From assembly GCA_020629635.1 (NCBI GenBank), contig JAHDCX010000002.1:283726-347725 (forward strand): a stretch of 64,000 nucleotides of DNA. Direction: 5' to 3'. Both the position numbers and the translations under genes were made by a program. Shown here one piece after another: positions 1-9,121 of this stretch. This stretch comes from Acidimicrobiales bacterium. Lineage in GTDB: Bacteria > Actinomycetota > Acidimicrobiia > Acidimicrobiales > SHLQ01. How positions within the stretch are numbered: position 1 is the stretch's first letter; every line of letters starts with the position of its first letter. The notes under the pieces are model-generated. The model made no database searches. It had not been told where the DNA came from and was given only the letters and a program-made list of their open reading frames with translations.

Positions 1-436
1 CGAACTCCTCTGCGGCATCGTCGCCGAAGGCCAGAACGGCGAGCACCCACGCACGACGTTCCTCCGGGGTCGCGTCTTCGTGGCCGTGCGCGGCACCGAT
101 CGCCATCACCATGTCGGTGGTCTGCAACGCAACGACGCCGAGCTCGGCGGCGAGCGTCCCGACCGCAACACTCGTTCCGACGCCCGGGGCGGCTGCGGTG
201 GCCCCGGCAGCGGCGCCGAGGGCCGTCATGCGCTTGCGGATCGGCGACGCGATCGCCCGGCTCTTGGCCGCGGCGTCGAGCCCCGGTGCCCCTCGGGCCG
301 TCTGCACGGCACGGTCCCATCGACTCACGACCGCTCGATCGACGCCCTCGATCAATGCCTTGCCCGCCGCATCGAGCACGGGTGTCGGGAGGCGCTCGGC
401 CGCCTTCTTCTCCACGTACTTTCGTGCGATACCCAC
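1..436 (-). CDS. EcsC-like protein, partial (C-terminal part lies beyond the window)
   Basis: A minus-strand frame opens at a GTG (complement 436-434) and runs off the left edge, so about 145 residues are visible. The N-terminus is Lys/Arg rich ([15 protein letters not shown]). It is followed by an Ala/Gly-rich membrane-like stretch ([20 protein letters not shown]) and a segment ending in [12 protein letters not shown]. This layout resembles the EcsC family, whose members are membrane-associated proteins of unclear function. The two forward frames over the same bases look like shadows, because they lack any recognisable domain. It is divergent from the sigma factor that follows. The family call is a pattern-level impression; that the frame is coding is more secure. 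Confidence 0.55.
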   Translation of the reverse strand, partial: MGIARKYVEKKAAERLPTPVLDAAGKALIEGVDRAVVSRWDRAVQTARGAPGLDAAAKSRAIASPIRKRMTALGAAAGATAAAPGVGTSVAVGTLAAELGVVALQTTDMVMAIGAAHGHEDATPEERRAWVLAVLAFGDDAAEEF

Positions 437-495
437 GGGCCCAGTGTCGCAGCTCGACCGATCTTCGCCACCCGCGCGCCGGTATGCTCGCCCGA

Positions 496-1080
496 ATGGC
501 AGACCAGGCCACGTTCGCCGAATCCGCAATGCCCCTCATGGACCAGCTGTATTCGGCGGCGATGCGGATGACCCGCAATGCGGCTGACGCCGAGGATCTC
601 GTCCAAGAGACGTACATGAAGGCGTACCGCGCCTACGACCGCTTCGAAGAGGGCACGAATCTCAAGGCCTGGATGTACCGCATCCTCACCAACAGCTACA
701 TCAATCGCTATCGCTCCAAGCAACGTCGGCCCGACGAGTCCGACATCGCGGACGTCGAAGACATGTACCTGTACCGCCGGCTCGGCGGCGAACAATCGTC
801 CTCGCTCGGTACGAGCGCCGAAGAGGCGTTTCTGTCGTCGGTCACCGATGAGACGGTGAAGGCGGCCATCGAGGCGATCCCGGAGAACTTCCGTATTGCC
901 GTATTGCTCGCCGATGTCGAGGGGTTTGCCTACAAAGAAATCGCCGAGATTCTCGAAATCCCGATCGGAACCGTGATGAGTCGGATCCATCGGGGAAGAA
1001 AAGCCCTCGAGAAGCAGTTGCACGATTTGGCCGAGGAACGGAACCTGCTTCCGGACCCGGAACCAACCGTGACTTCGTGA
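496..1080 (+). CDS. ECF-type RNA polymerase sigma factor (SigH/SigR-like)
   Basis: Predicted 194-residue extracytoplasmic-function sigma factor. Region 2 spans about residues 10-75, with the [20 protein letters not shown] core (region 2.2) and [16 protein letters not shown] (2.3/2.4). Region 4 spans about 120-175, with [20 protein letters not shown] and the helix-turn-helix [20 protein letters not shown]. The ATG at 496 is chosen because homology starts at once; an in-frame ATG at 484 is the alternative. The next gene, 25 bp downstream, encodes a zinc anti-sigma protein, as in the SigR-RsrA and SigH-RshA thiol-stress pairs. A role in the disulfide or oxidative stress response is therefore likely, but inferred. 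Confidence 0.93.
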   Translation: MADQATFAESAMPLMDQLYSAAMRMTRNAADAEDLVQETYMKAYRAYDRFEEGTNLKAWMYRILTNSYINRYRSKQRRPDESDIADVEDMYLYRRLGGEQSSSLGTSAEEAFLSSVTDETVKAAIEAIPENFRIAVLLADVEGFAYKEIAEILEIPIGTVMSRIHRGRKALEKQLHDLAEERNLLPDPEPTVTS

Positions 1081-1105
1081 TGTCCGACGGGGAGGTCGTA
1101 TCACC

Positions 1106-1504
1106 ATGAGCAATGAAGAGCGTCCCGACGCGCTGCCGCCAGTTGACCAGTCGGCGGTCTTCGCCGCCTCCGAGCCCTTCGTCGATGCCCGGACGCAGCC
1201 GTGGCTCGGCATCGACGTCCTCGCCGACGCCGAGCCGACGCCTCGCTTCGGGGCACCGGCGGCGCTGCCGCGTGCCGTGTCGTGCATGGACATCCACACG
1301 AATCTCTCGATCTACCTCGACGGTGAGCTGACCCCGACCCAGCAGGCAGCGTTCGGCGAACATCTGGCCGCCTGCCCCGTGTGTCAGACCGCCCAGGCGT
1401 TCCAGATGCAGCTCCGGACGACGATCGCCACGAAGGCGATCGACCCGATGCCCGACGACGTCCGCGACCGGATCACCCGAGCACTCGGTTTCGACCTCGA
1501 CTGA
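1106..1504 (+). CDS. Zinc-binding anti-sigma factor (ZAS family) with long N-terminal extension
   Basis: 132 residues. The C-terminal half carries the ZAS signature: an upstream Cys-Met-Asp-Ile-His around residue 58, then HLAACPVC, which fits H-x3-C-x2-C. In RsrA/RshA this cluster binds zinc, holds the ECF sigma factor in the reduced state, and releases it when the cysteines are oxidised. About 55 residues precede the domain, rich in Pro/Ala with no evident fold; RsrA proteins are usually near 100 residues and lack this. An internal start closer to the domain cannot be excluded. It lies 25 bp after the sigma gene and is probably co-transcribed, giving an autoregulated pair. Confidence 0.88.
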   Translation: MSNEERPDALPPVDQSAVFAASEPFVDARTQPWLGIDVLADAEPTPRFGAPAALPRAVSCMDIHTNLSIYLDGELTPTQQAAFGEHLAACPVCQTAQAFQMQLRTTIATKAIDPMPDDVRDRITRALGFDLD

Positions 1505-1519
1505 CCTACACTCGTCGTC

Positions 1520-1660
1520 ATGTTCGCCGTCGTTTGGACGTTCTGGATCGCGCCGTTCCTCGTAGCGGGCGCCATTCTCACCATCGTGGCCGTCGTTGGC
1601 GGCTATCTCTACAGCGTCACCTCCAAGCAATATCCGCCTCGAGGTCAGCGCAAGCAGTGA
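1520..1660 (+). CDS. Small single-span membrane protein (46 aa)
   Basis: A 46-residue frame from ATG 1520 to TGA 1658-1660. Residues 3-33 form one hydrophobic segment (VVWTFWIAPFLVAGAILTIV onward), followed by a short basic tail ending KQYPPRGQRKQ. Its stop overlaps the GTG start of the next gene in a GTGA arrangement, which supports real translation and coupling. It lies 15 bp after the anti-sigma gene. No family is recognised; a small membrane anchor or regulator is only a guess. Confidence 0.6.
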   Translation: MFAVVWTFWIAPFLVAGAILTIVAVVGGYLYSVTSKQYPPRGQRKQ

Positions 1661-2721
1661 CGTCGGCCGTCGACTGGGACGTCGCTCGGTCGATTGCCGC
1701 CAAGGTCAATCGCGACGAGCCACAACTCGACGACGAAGCACGCGCTCGGATGAACGCGGACTTCGATGAGTTCACTGCGCTCGCCGAAGGCCTGGTCGCT
1801 GCGGAAACCGGATTGAGCTCCGCCGCCGGGGCCGCCCGAGGTCGCGTTGCCGATCGGTCGATGTGGGTCGACGCAAACATCAAGGCCTTTCAACGCCTCC
1901 TGAAGCCGATGCTCGACCAGATGGCGCAGGAGACGGGTCGGTTCTCGGTCGGGCCGAAGGTCGCTGGTGCCGAGGTTGGCATGATGCTCGGTTGGATGTC
2001 GGGCAAGGTGCTCGGCCAGTACGACCTGCTCGTGATCGAGGACGAAGAACCCGACCAGCAGGACATCGTCTATTACGTGGGCCCGAACGTCGCGGCCATC
2101 GAAGACCGGTTTGCGTTCCCCGAACGCGACTTCCGACTCTGGCTCGCCCTTCACGAAGTCACCCACCGCGCGCAGTTCACCGGCGTTCCGTGGATGCGAG
2201 ATCACTTTCTCGGTCTCGTGCACGAAACGATGGACGACGTCGACCCGGATCCCGGAAGATTTGTCGAGGGAATCAAGTCGGCCATCGAAACCAAGCGCGG
2301 CGGGGGCGACCCGCTCGCCGACGGTGGGCTCACCGGGGTGTTCGCCAACGACAAGCAAAAGGCGCTGCTCGATCAGATCGGCGGGCTCATGAGCCTGCTC
2401 GAAGGACACGGCGACGTCACGATGGACCGGGCCGGCATCGGCCATGTGCAAGGCGCCGAGCGCTTCGGCCGCGTGCTCCACGCACGCCGACAGAACGCAT
2501 CGAAGTTCGTCCTGCTCATCCAGCGACTCGCCGGCCTCGAAGCAAAGATGAAGCAGTACGCCCAGGGTGAAGCCTTCATCGAGGCCGTCGAAACACATGG
2601 CGGTGATGCGCTCATGACCCGAGTCTGGGATGCCCCCGAGTTCTTGCCCTCGCTTGCGGAGATCCGTGAGCCTGAGCGGTGGATCGAGCGCATGGAGACG
2701 CCCGAACCCGTCGTCGCCTGA
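1657..2721 (+). CDS. DUF2342 zincin-like metallopeptidase (F420-biosynthesis-associated family)
   Basis: 354 residues from the GTG at 1657, which overlaps the previous stop. It belongs to the actinobacterial DUF2342 family, often annotated as a zinc-dependent metalloprotease or coenzyme F420 biosynthesis-associated protein. The zinc motif HEVTH appears near residue 168 (LALHEVTHRAQFTGVPW). It is preceded by helices with DANIKAFQRLLKPMLDQMA and a glycine/methionine-rich stretch (GAEVGMMLGWMSGKVLGQYD). No signal peptide is visible, so it is likely cytoplasmic. In mycobacteria the same family lies next to tilS and hpt, as here. The substrate is unknown. Confidence 0.85.
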   Translation: MTSAVDWDVARSIAAKVNRDEPQLDDEARARMNADFDEFTALAEGLVAAETGLSSAAGAARGRVADRSMWVDANIKAFQRLLKPMLDQMAQETGRFSVGPKVAGAEVGMMLGWMSGKVLGQYDLLVIEDEEPDQQDIVYYVGPNVAAIEDRFAFPERDFRLWLALHEVTHRAQFTGVPWMRDHFLGLVHETMDDVDPDPGRFVEGIKSAIETKRGGGDPLADGGLTGVFANDKQKALLDQIGGLMSLLEGHGDVTMDRAGIGHVQGAERFGRVLHARRQNASKFVLLIQRLAGLEAKMKQYAQGEAFIEAVETHGGDALMTRVWDAPEFLPSLAEIREPERWIERMETPEPVVA

Positions 2722-2724
2722 ACG

Positions 2725-3612
2725 ATGTCGGGCGACGATCCGCTCGATCGCTGGCTTGGGCAGTGCACGTTTCCCGCCCCTGGCGAACGATTCCGATGTG
2801 GTGTTTCCGGAGGCGCGGATTCTCTTGCGATGCTCGTGTTGGCCTGCCGGGCGGGCTGCGACGTCGAGGTCGTTCATGTCGACCACGGTCAGCGCCCGAA
2901 TAGCGCGCACGATGCGCTCGTCGTTGAGGCGGCATCCGACCGTTTCGGCGCCCGCTTCAGCGCCGAGTCCGTCGTGGTGGTGCCGGGAGCCAACCTGGAG
3001 GCGCGGCTTCGGGCCGCCCGATACGGAGTGCTCGGCTCCGATGCCGCAACCGCGCACACCCTCGACGATCAGGCCGAGACGGTGCTCATCAATCTCATGC
3101 GCGGAGCGGGTCTCGCCGGCCTGGGGGCCATGCGTCCCGGCGTTCGCCGTCCGTTGCTCGGACTTCGGCGACGCGACACCGAGGAGATCTGCGCGAACCT
3201 CGACCTGCAGCCGCTGCACGATCCGGCCAACGACGATCCGCGGTTCGTGCGCAATCGCGTCCGGCACGAGCTGATTCCGACGATGAATGCGATCGCCGGC
3301 CGCGACGTCGTGCCGCTGCTCTGTCGGACGGCGGAGATCTCTCGGAGCGCGGCGCAACTGGTTGAGGAGATGGCGTCCTCACTCGACGCCACCGACACGG
3401 CCCAACTGCGTGCGGCGCCTCGCCCGGTTGCGGCCGCAGCGGTCCAGCGATGGATCAGCGACCAAACCGGTACCGAGCATGCGGTCGGGCACGCGGCGAT
3501 CGAACGGGTCCTGCGCGTCGTCGCCGGAGAGGTCGTGGCGGCGGAGGTCCCCGGCGGTCATCGGATCGCACGGTCGAATCACCGCTTAGAGCTTCAACGT
3601 TCGCCGAAGTAG
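2725..3612 (+). CDS. tilS: tRNA(Ile)-lysidine synthase
   Basis: 295 residues. TilS uses ATP and lysine to convert the wobble C34 of tRNA-Ile(CAU) to lysidine, so that it reads AUA. The PP-loop ATP-binding motif SGGADS is at about residues 29-34. HVDHGQRPNSAHD, TAHTLDDQAETVLINLMRG and DPANDDPRFVRNRVRHELIP are the usual family landmarks. The length suits a short actinobacterial form without the full C-terminal domain of E. coli TilS. It starts 3 bp after the DUF2342 gene and is followed by hpt, a coupling conserved from Bacillus to Mycobacterium. Confidence 0.93.
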   Translation: MSGDDPLDRWLGQCTFPAPGERFRCGVSGGADSLAMLVLACRAGCDVEVVHVDHGQRPNSAHDALVVEAASDRFGARFSAESVVVVPGANLEARLRAARYGVLGSDAATAHTLDDQAETVLINLMRGAGLAGLGAMRPGVRRPLLGLRRRDTEEICANLDLQPLHDPANDDPRFVRNRVRHELIPTMNAIAGRDVVPLLCRTAEISRSAAQLVEEMASSLDATDTAQLRAAPRPVAAAAVQRWISDQTGTEHAVGHAAIERVLRVVAGEVVAAEVPGGHRIARSNHRLELQRSPK

Positions 3613-3622
3613 GGTGCGAGCC

Positions 3623-4195
3623 ATGTCCGAGGAGCGCCCCGTCCACGGAGGCCGGGTGGTCGACGACGAAGTCGGTCGAGTGCTCGTTTCCGAGTCTGCG
3701 ATCCAGGCTCGGATCGCCGAGCTCGGTGCCGAGATTGCGGCGGATTACGCGGGCGAGCGACCGCTGCTCGTTGCCGTGCTCCGTGGCGCCTACATCTTCT
3801 TGGCGGACCTGTCGAGGGCGATCGATCTCCCCGTGGAGATCGACTTCATGGCGGTGTCCTCGTATGGCAACGCCACGACATCGTCGGGCGTGGTGCGCAT
3901 CCTCAAGGATCTCGACGAAGACCTCGCCGGCCGCCACGTGATCGTGGTGGAGGACATCATCGATTCCGGTCTCACGCTGTCGTATCTCCGTCGCAACCTG
4001 GCGAATCGAGGGGCCGCTTCGGTCGAAGTCTGCGCGTTGTTGGTGCGCGAGGGCCGCCAGAAGGTGGATGAGAGTCTGCGCTACATCGGGTTTGAGATTC
4101 CGCCGGATTTCGTCGTGGGCTACGGACTCGATGTTTCCGGCCGATATCGAAACCTCCCGTACATCGCGGAATTCGACGGCGGTGGCGGCCACTGA
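3623..4195 (+). CDS. hpt: Hypoxanthine phosphoribosyltransferase
   Basis: 190 residues from ATG 3623; a GTG at 3614 is an in-frame alternative. The enzyme transfers the phosphoribosyl group of PRPP to hypoxanthine or guanine in purine salvage. The PRPP-binding motif VVEDIIDSGLTL lies near residues 109-120. The family blocks LLVAVLRGAYIFLADL and EIDFMAVSSYG are present, and VGYGLDVSGRYRNLPYI is the typical C-terminal segment. It follows tilS by 10 bp and precedes ftsH, the classical tilS-hpt-ftsH order. Confidence 0.95.
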   Translation: MSEERPVHGGRVVDDEVGRVLVSESAIQARIAELGAEIAADYAGERPLLVAVLRGAYIFLADLSRAIDLPVEIDFMAVSSYGNATTSSGVVRILKDLDEDLAGRHVIVVEDIIDSGLTLSYLRRNLANRGAASVEVCALLVREGRQKVDESLRYIGFEIPPDFVVGYGLDVSGRYRNLPYIAEFDGGGGH

Positions 4196-4238
4196 CCGCT
4201 GCCGGCGTCTCCCTCCAACTCGATAGGTTGTCCACAAC

Positions 4239-6185
4239 GTGAAGAAGCTCTCACGCTCCACGATGGTCCTGGTCGGCAGCGTCATCGCTGTTGCCGTTCT
4301 GATCGCGCTCGTGCTCACGAGAGACCCGAAGCCAACGGAGCTCACGTTTTCGGAGCTCGCCGCGGCCATCGACGAGGGACGAATCGCCGAGGCGACCGTG
4401 CTCGACCGGTCTCATCAGATCTCGGGCACGTTTCGCGCCGACGACGCTGGCGTCGAGGAGTCGTTCATCGCGTCGTTCCCGGGAGAATCGACGGACGAGC
4501 TGTTCACGGAGCTGCGGGCGGCCGAGCCCGAGATCGACCTCGACATCGATCGCCAGGATGAGAGTCTGTGGGTTGGCATCCTCATCTCGATGCTTCCCAT
4601 CCTGCTGCTGATCGGCGTCTTCGTCTTCTTGTTCAGCAGCATGCAGGGTGGCCGCGGCATCATGAGTTTCGGTCGGGCCAAGACGCGCAAGATGTCGAAG
4701 GATCAGCCGACGGTCACGTTCGCCGATGTCGCCGGAGTCGACGAGGCGATCGAAGAGCTCTCCGAGATTCGGGATTTCCTCGCCGACCCCGCCAAGTTCA
4801 CCGCGATCGGCGCCAAGATCCCCAAGGGTGTGCTGCTGTACGGTCCACCGGGGACCGGCAAGACACTGTTGGCTCGGGCGGTTGCCGGAGAAGCGGGCGT
4901 GCCCTTCTTCAGCATCTCCGGGTCCGATTTCGTCGAGATGTTTGTCGGCGTCGGCGCGAGCCGGGTCCGTGACTTGTTCGAACAGGCGAAGGCCGACTCT
5001 CCGGCGATCATCTTCGTGGACGAGATCGACGCGGTCGGCCGTCATCGCGGCGCTGGTCTCGGCGGTGGCCATGACGAACGCGAGCAGACACTCAATCAGC
5101 TGCTCGTAGAGATGGACGGTTTCGATGTGACGACGGGGGTCATCCTCATCGCTGCCACGAATCGTCCGGACATCCTCGATCCGGCCTTGCTCCGGCCGGG
5201 GCGATTCGACCGACAAATCGTCATCGATCGGCCGGATCTGGCGGGCCGGCGACAAATCGCCGAGGTCCACGCGGCGGGGAAGCCGCTTTCTGACGACGTG
5301 TCAACCGACGTCATTGCACGTCGCACGCCGGGGTTCACCGGTGCCGACATCGCCAACCTGTTGAACGAGGCGGCGCTGCTCGCCGCTCGTCGGGACCAGC
5401 GTCTCATCACTCAAGCCGAGATCGAGGACGCAATCGACCGGGTGATTGCCGGACCCGAGCGCAAGACCCGGGCGATGTCGGACAAGGAGAAATCGATCAT
5501 CGCGTACCACGAGGCCGGTCACGCCGTGGTGGGCCACGTACTCCCCAACACGAACCCGATCCACAAAGTGTCGATCATCGCTCGCGGTCGAGCGCTCGGC
5601 TGGACCCTGGCCCTCCCCGAAGAGGACCGCTACCTGCAGAACCGATCGGAGCTCACCGACGAGATGGCGATGCTGCTCGGCGGAAGAACGGCCGAGGAGA
5701 TCATCTTCGGGGATCCGACGACCGGCGCGGCAAACGACATCGAGCGGGTCGCCGACATCGCCCGCGCCATGATCACCGAGTACGGAATGAGCGAGCGGCT
5801 CGGCCCGCAGAAGCTCGGGACGCAACGTGGCGGCGAGGTCTTCCTCGGCAAAGACATGTCCCACGAGGCCAACTATTCCGACGAGATCGCCTCGGTGATC
5901 GACGAGGAAGTACAGGTGCTCGTCGATGCGGCGCACGACGAAGCCCGCGAGCTGCTGACCCTGCATCGCAAGGTTCTCGACCGCCTTGCAGAGGCACTGA
6001 TCGAACACGAAACTCTCGAGGGTGACGCACTCGAGGAAATTCTGGCTGGCGTCGGTGGTTCAGTAGACCGAACCGCCGGTGATCTCGAGGCGACCACACC
6101 GCCGAGCACCGGACCGACGATCACATCCCCACAACCCGCAGAACAGATGCGGGCGGAAGGAAGCCACGGAGATGCCAGACCATGA
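4239..6185 (+). CDS. ftsH: ATP-dependent zinc metalloprotease FtsH
   Basis: 648 residues from GTG 4239. FtsH is a membrane-anchored AAA+ protease that extracts and degrades membrane and short-lived cytosolic proteins. TM1 spans about residues 8-26, a periplasmic-side domain follows, and TM2 is near 111-132. The AAA domain has Walker A GPPGTGKT (about 201-208), Walker [12 protein letters not shown], the pore loop region [15 protein letters not shown] and the SRH region [19 protein letters not shown]. The zinc protease motif HEAGH is at about 423-427. The C-terminus is Pro/Thr rich. Its last 14 bp overlap folE, so the folate genes are probably translated from the same message. Confidence 0.97.
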   Translation: MKKLSRSTMVLVGSVIAVAVLIALVLTRDPKPTELTFSELAAAIDEGRIAEATVLDRSHQISGTFRADDAGVEESFIASFPGESTDELFTELRAAEPEIDLDIDRQDESLWVGILISMLPILLLIGVFVFLFSSMQGGRGIMSFGRAKTRKMSKDQPTVTFADVAGVDEAIEELSEIRDFLADPAKFTAIGAKIPKGVLLYGPPGTGKTLLARAVAGEAGVPFFSISGSDFVEMFVGVGASRVRDLFEQAKADSPAIIFVDEIDAVGRHRGAGLGGGHDEREQTLNQLLVEMDGFDVTTGVILIAATNRPDILDPALLRPGRFDRQIVIDRPDLAGRRQIAEVHAAGKPLSDDVSTDVIARRTPGFTGADIANLLNEAALLAARRDQRLITQAEIEDAIDRVIAGPERKTRAMSDKEKSIIAYHEAGHAVVGHVLPNTNPIHKVSIIARGRALGWTLALPEEDRYLQNRSELTDEMAMLLGGRTAEEIIFGDPTTGAANDIERVADIARAMITEYGMSERLGPQKLGTQRGGEVFLGKDMSHEANYSDEIASVIDEEVQVLVDAAHDEARELLTLHRKVLDRLAEALIEHETLEGDALEEILAGVGGSVDRTAGDLEATTPPSTGPTITSPQPAEQMRAEGSHGDARP

Positions 6186-6801
6186 CGGCCACGACCATGC
6201 CGGCTCGAGCGACGACACGCTCGACGCGGAGGGCGAGACGGTCGACCACGCTCGAATCGAAGCCGCTGTTCGGGAGATCCTGACGGCGATCGGGGAGGAC
6301 CCCGATCGCGACGGGCTGCTCGACACCCCAGCCCGGGTCGCACGAATGTACGCCGAGATCACCAGCGGTCTGCGGGAGAACCCTGAGGAGCATCTCTACA
6401 AGGTGTTCGACGTGCATCACGACGAGATGATCATGGTGCGCGACATCCCGATCTATTCGATGTGTGAGCATCACCTGCTGCCGTTCTACGGCCATGCACA
6501 TGTCTCCTACATCCCCCGAACCGGTGGTCGGATCACCGGCTTGTCCAAGCTCGCCCGCCTCGTCGACGGCTATGCGCGGCGTCCACAGGTGCAGGAGCGG
6601 CTGACTCGCCAGGTGGCCGACGCCGTGCAGACCGCGCTCGAACCCGCGGGCGTCCTGGTTGTCGTCGAAGCCGAACACATGTGCATGTCGATGCGCGGAG
6701 TGCGCAAGCCCGGTTCATCGACCGTGACGAGCGCCGTACACGGGATCTTCCGGGAGAACGTCTCGACGCGGCTCGAGGCCATGCGTTTTCTCGAACGATG
6801 A
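6172..6801 (+). CDS. folE: GTP cyclohydrolase I
   Basis: 209 residues from ATG 6172, inside the end of ftsH. It converts GTP to 7,8-dihydroneopterin triphosphate, the first step of folate synthesis. The zinc site is seen in [18 protein letters not shown] and in [35 protein letters not shown] is the conserved middle helix. The first 25 residues ([15 protein letters not shown]) are His/Asp rich and not conserved. Its TGA overlaps the folP start (ATGA). Confidence 0.95.
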   Translation: MPDHDGHDHAGSSDDTLDAEGETVDHARIEAAVREILTAIGEDPDRDGLLDTPARVARMYAEITSGLRENPEEHLYKVFDVHHDEMIMVRDIPIYSMCEHHLLPFYGHAHVSYIPRTGGRITGLSKLARLVDGYARRPQVQERLTRQVADAVQTALEPAGVLVVVEAEHMCMSMRGVRKPGSSTVTSAVHGIFRENVSTRLEAMRFLER

Positions 6802-7646
6802 CCGTGCCCCCGGACCGACTGGCGGGTCTTGCCGAGGCCCGACCGCTCGTGATGGGCATCTTGAACACGACTCCGGACTCGTTCAGCGACGGCGGGAGCT
6901 GGGGAACCGTCGACCGTGCCGTAGCCCACGCCGAAACGATGCTCGCCGATGGCGCCGACATCATCGACGTGGGGGGCGAATCGTCCCGACCAGGGGCCGA
7001 GCCCGTCGACCCTGCCGAGGAGATGCGTCGGGTCCTCCCCGTCATCGAGCGACTCGCCGACCGCTGCGTGATCTCGATCGACACGGCCAAGCCCGAGGTC
7101 GCGGATGCCGCACTCGCACGGGGGGCGCACATCCTCAACGACATCACCGGATCGCTCGAGAGCGTCGCCGGCCACCATGCTGCGGGGTGGATCGCCATGC
7201 ACATGCAAGGCGAGCCACGGAGCATGCAGACCAACCCGACCTACGACGACGTCGTTGCCGAGGTCGCCTCCTTCCTGCTCGACGCACGACGCCGTGGTGA
7301 CGCTGCAGGGGTGGGTCGCCTGTGGATCGATCCGGGGATCGGGTTCGGCAAGACGACCGAGCACAATCTTCGGCTGTTGCGAGAGCTGCGTTCGATCGTC
7401 GGTCTCGGCACCGACGTGCTCGTTGGCGTGAGCCGGAAGCGGTTCATCGGTCTGATCCATGCATACGCCGATGTTGCCGATACCGACGAGGGAGCACGCC
7501 AAGACGAGCTGGCTCCGACGCCCCCGAACGACCGTCTCGAAGCCTCGGTGTTCCTGGCCGCCTGGTCGTGGATGTGCGGTGCTCGGGTGGTCCGATGCCA
7601 CGATGTCGCACCCACGGTGGCGGTTGCTCGGCGACTCGCCACATGA
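6798..7646 (+). CDS. folP: Dihydropteroate synthase
   Basis: 282 residues from ATG 6798, overlapping the folE stop by 4 bp. It condenses 6-hydroxymethyl-dihydropterin diphosphate with p-aminobenzoate and is the sulfonamide target. Family motifs are visible: [15 protein letters not shown] near the N-terminus, [42 protein letters not shown] and the phosphate-binding [10 protein letters not shown]. The TIM-barrel length is normal. It is followed by a phosphatase-like gene rather than directly by folB. Confidence 0.95.
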   Translation: MTVPPDRLAGLAEARPLVMGILNTTPDSFSDGGSWGTVDRAVAHAETMLADGADIIDVGGESSRPGAEPVDPAEEMRRVLPVIERLADRCVISIDTAKPEVADAALARGAHILNDITGSLESVAGHHAAGWIAMHMQGEPRSMQTNPTYDDVVAEVASFLLDARRRGDAAGVGRLWIDPGIGFGKTTEHNLRLLRELRSIVGLGTDVLVGVSRKRFIGLIHAYADVADTDEGARQDELAPTPPNDRLEASVFLAAWSWMCGARVVRCHDVAPTVAVARRLAT

Positions 7647-7764
7647 CAACCGTCCAATCGAGCGAAGCCCGATTCTGCGCGGCATGATGGAATGCGCAAC
7701 GATGCAACAGGCTCGCCGTCGGCGAGACGCTGCGCGCACAGTCGCCGCACCCGGAAGGACGAAC

Positions 7765-8301
7765 ATGGCCGGAAGCCAACGCTTGAAAGGCAAGTGGGCG
7801 CTCGGGATCGAGCCGCGCCACTTCACTTGGGTGTTGCGTGACCGCCTTGCCGTCTGCGAACGACTCGGCGGCTACGGCGATGCGCACCGGCGAGTCCGTC
7901 GCCAGGAAGAGATCATCTGGACCCGGGTCAATGGGTTCGACCGGATTCTCTCGCTGATCCCGAACAACGCGAATCTGCACAACTACGACGAAGAAGACGT
8001 GTCGTGGATCCATCGGCCCTTCCGAGGTCCCGAGGACGGAAGCCGATTTCTGGGTGCGTTGTACAGCGACATCCAAACGCTCACGACGCAAGGATTCAAG
8101 ATCCTCATGCACCGTGAAGAGCTCGGAGACCATCTCACCGGGGCGATCGCTGGGTATCTCGTCTGGACCGGCATGGTCCCCGAGGAGCCGAAGGCGATCG
8201 TCACGGTCGAGCAGTTGCTCTCCCGCCCCATCGGCCCGCTCGGTCGGGAGATCGTCACCCTTGCCGCCTCGATCGATCCGGACGACGTCAACCTTCCATG
8301 A
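7765..8301 (+). CDS. Dual-specificity phosphatase-like protein with a degenerate P-loop
   Basis: 178 residues from ATG 7765, preceded by a good ribosome site (GGAAGGA, 7 nt upstream). Longer in-frame starts exist from 7684. The central part reads like a cysteine phosphatase fold: GFDRILSLIPNNANLHNYDE, SWIHRPFRGPEDG, then a P-loop-like ILMHREELGDHLTGAIAGYL with a following helix. In active enzymes this would be HCxxGxxR[ST]; here the Cys is Arg and the loop is one residue longer with no Arg in place, so it should be catalytically dead by the usual mechanism. It overlaps folB by 4 bp, inside the folate operon. The fold assignment is by eye; the role is unknown. Confidence 0.55.
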   Translation: MAGSQRLKGKWALGIEPRHFTWVLRDRLAVCERLGGYGDAHRRVRRQEEIIWTRVNGFDRILSLIPNNANLHNYDEEDVSWIHRPFRGPEDGSRFLGALYSDIQTLTTQGFKILMHREELGDHLTGAIAGYLVWTGMVPEEPKAIVTVEQLLSRPIGPLGREIVTLAASIDPDDVNLP

Positions 8302-8666
8302 CCGACACCATCGAGTTGCGCGGACATCGCGTGATGGCGTTCTGCGGCATCCTGCCCGAAGAAGAGGCGCGGCGACAGCCCTTCGAGATCGACCTCGACA
8401 TCGATCTCGATGTGTCGGCCGCGGCGGCGACCGAGGACCTTTCGCTCTCGATCGACTACGGCGGTGTGGTCGCGGCGGTCCAAGCACTCGCGGACGATCG
8501 GCGATACGCCCTGCTCGAACGGTTTGCGTCCGATGTCGCCGCGCTGGTCTTGGAGGACGAGCGAGCGACGGCCACTCGGGTCACGATCAGGAAGCTTCGG
8601 CCACCAGTGCCTCAAGACCTGGCGAGTTCGGGAGTGACCGTCCGTCGGGAGCGTGACGAGTCGTGA
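8298..8666 (+). CDS. folB: Dihydroneopterin aldolase
   Basis: 122 residues. It converts 7,8-dihydroneopterin to 6-hydroxymethyl-dihydropterin and glycolaldehyde. The start (TIELRGHRVMAFCGILPEEE) corresponds to the substrate-binding N-terminal strand, in which a Tyr is often found where this one has Phe-Cys. FEIDLDIDLDV, LSIDYGGVV and the C-terminal VTIRKLRPPVPQDL are the family landmarks. It overlaps the upstream phosphatase-like gene and the downstream folK by 4 bp each. Confidence 0.93.
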   Translation: MTDTIELRGHRVMAFCGILPEEEARRQPFEIDLDIDLDVSAAAATEDLSLSIDYGGVVAAVQALADDRRYALLERFASDVAALVLEDERATATRVTIRKLRPPVPQDLASSGVTVRRERDES

Positions 8667-9121
8667 CTCGACGGGCCTTTCTCGGGCTCGGCTCCAACCT
8701 CGGAGATCGCTGGGCTCACCTCAATCACGCCATCGGGAGACTGCCCGACGTCGTCAAAGTCTCCTCGATCTGGGAGACCGCGCCGGTCGGCGGCCCCGAC
8801 CAGGACAACTATCTCAACGTGGTTGTTCAGCTGGCGACCGATCGAACCGCGCGGCAGCTCCTCGCCGTTTGTCGAGAGCGCGAAGAAGAGGCGGAACGGA
8901 TCCGCGCGGAACGTTGGGGTCCTCGAACGCTCGACGTCGACGTCCTGTGGATCGACGGCGAACGAGTCGACGAGCACGACCTCGTCGTCCCACATCCGAG
9001 GATGTTCGAGCGAGCGTTCGTTCTCATTCCCCTCCGGGAGCTGGCGCCCGACCTGATTCCCGATCACTTCGTGGACCCCGGTCCTGAGGTCGTGTGGCCG
9101 TGGACGCCGCCGGTCGAGTGA
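8663..9121 (+). CDS. folK: 6-hydroxymethyl-7,8-dihydropterin pyrophosphokinase
   Basis: 152 residues from GTG 8663. It transfers diphosphate from ATP to 6-hydroxymethyl-dihydropterin. Visible motifs are FLGLGSNLGDRWAHLNHAI at the N-terminus, TAPVGGPDQDNYLNVV, and RWGPRTLDVDVLWIDG with the metal-binding Asp pair, then VVPHPRMFERAFVLIPL. It is of normal length for HPPK. GTGA overlaps on both sides support these starts. Confidence 0.95.
   Translation: MTRRAFLGLGSNLGDRWAHLNHAIGRLPDVVKVSSIWETAPVGGPDQDNYLNVVVQLATDRTARQLLAVCREREEEAERIRAERWGPRTLDVDVLWIDGERVDEHDLVVPHPRMFERAFVLIPLRELAPDLIPDHFVDPGPEVVWPWTPPVE

Noticed and set aside
1645-3357. 570-residue minus-strand frame across DUF2342 and tilS
   Set aside because: The forward genes carry HEVTH and SGGADS motifs; the reverse frame has none.
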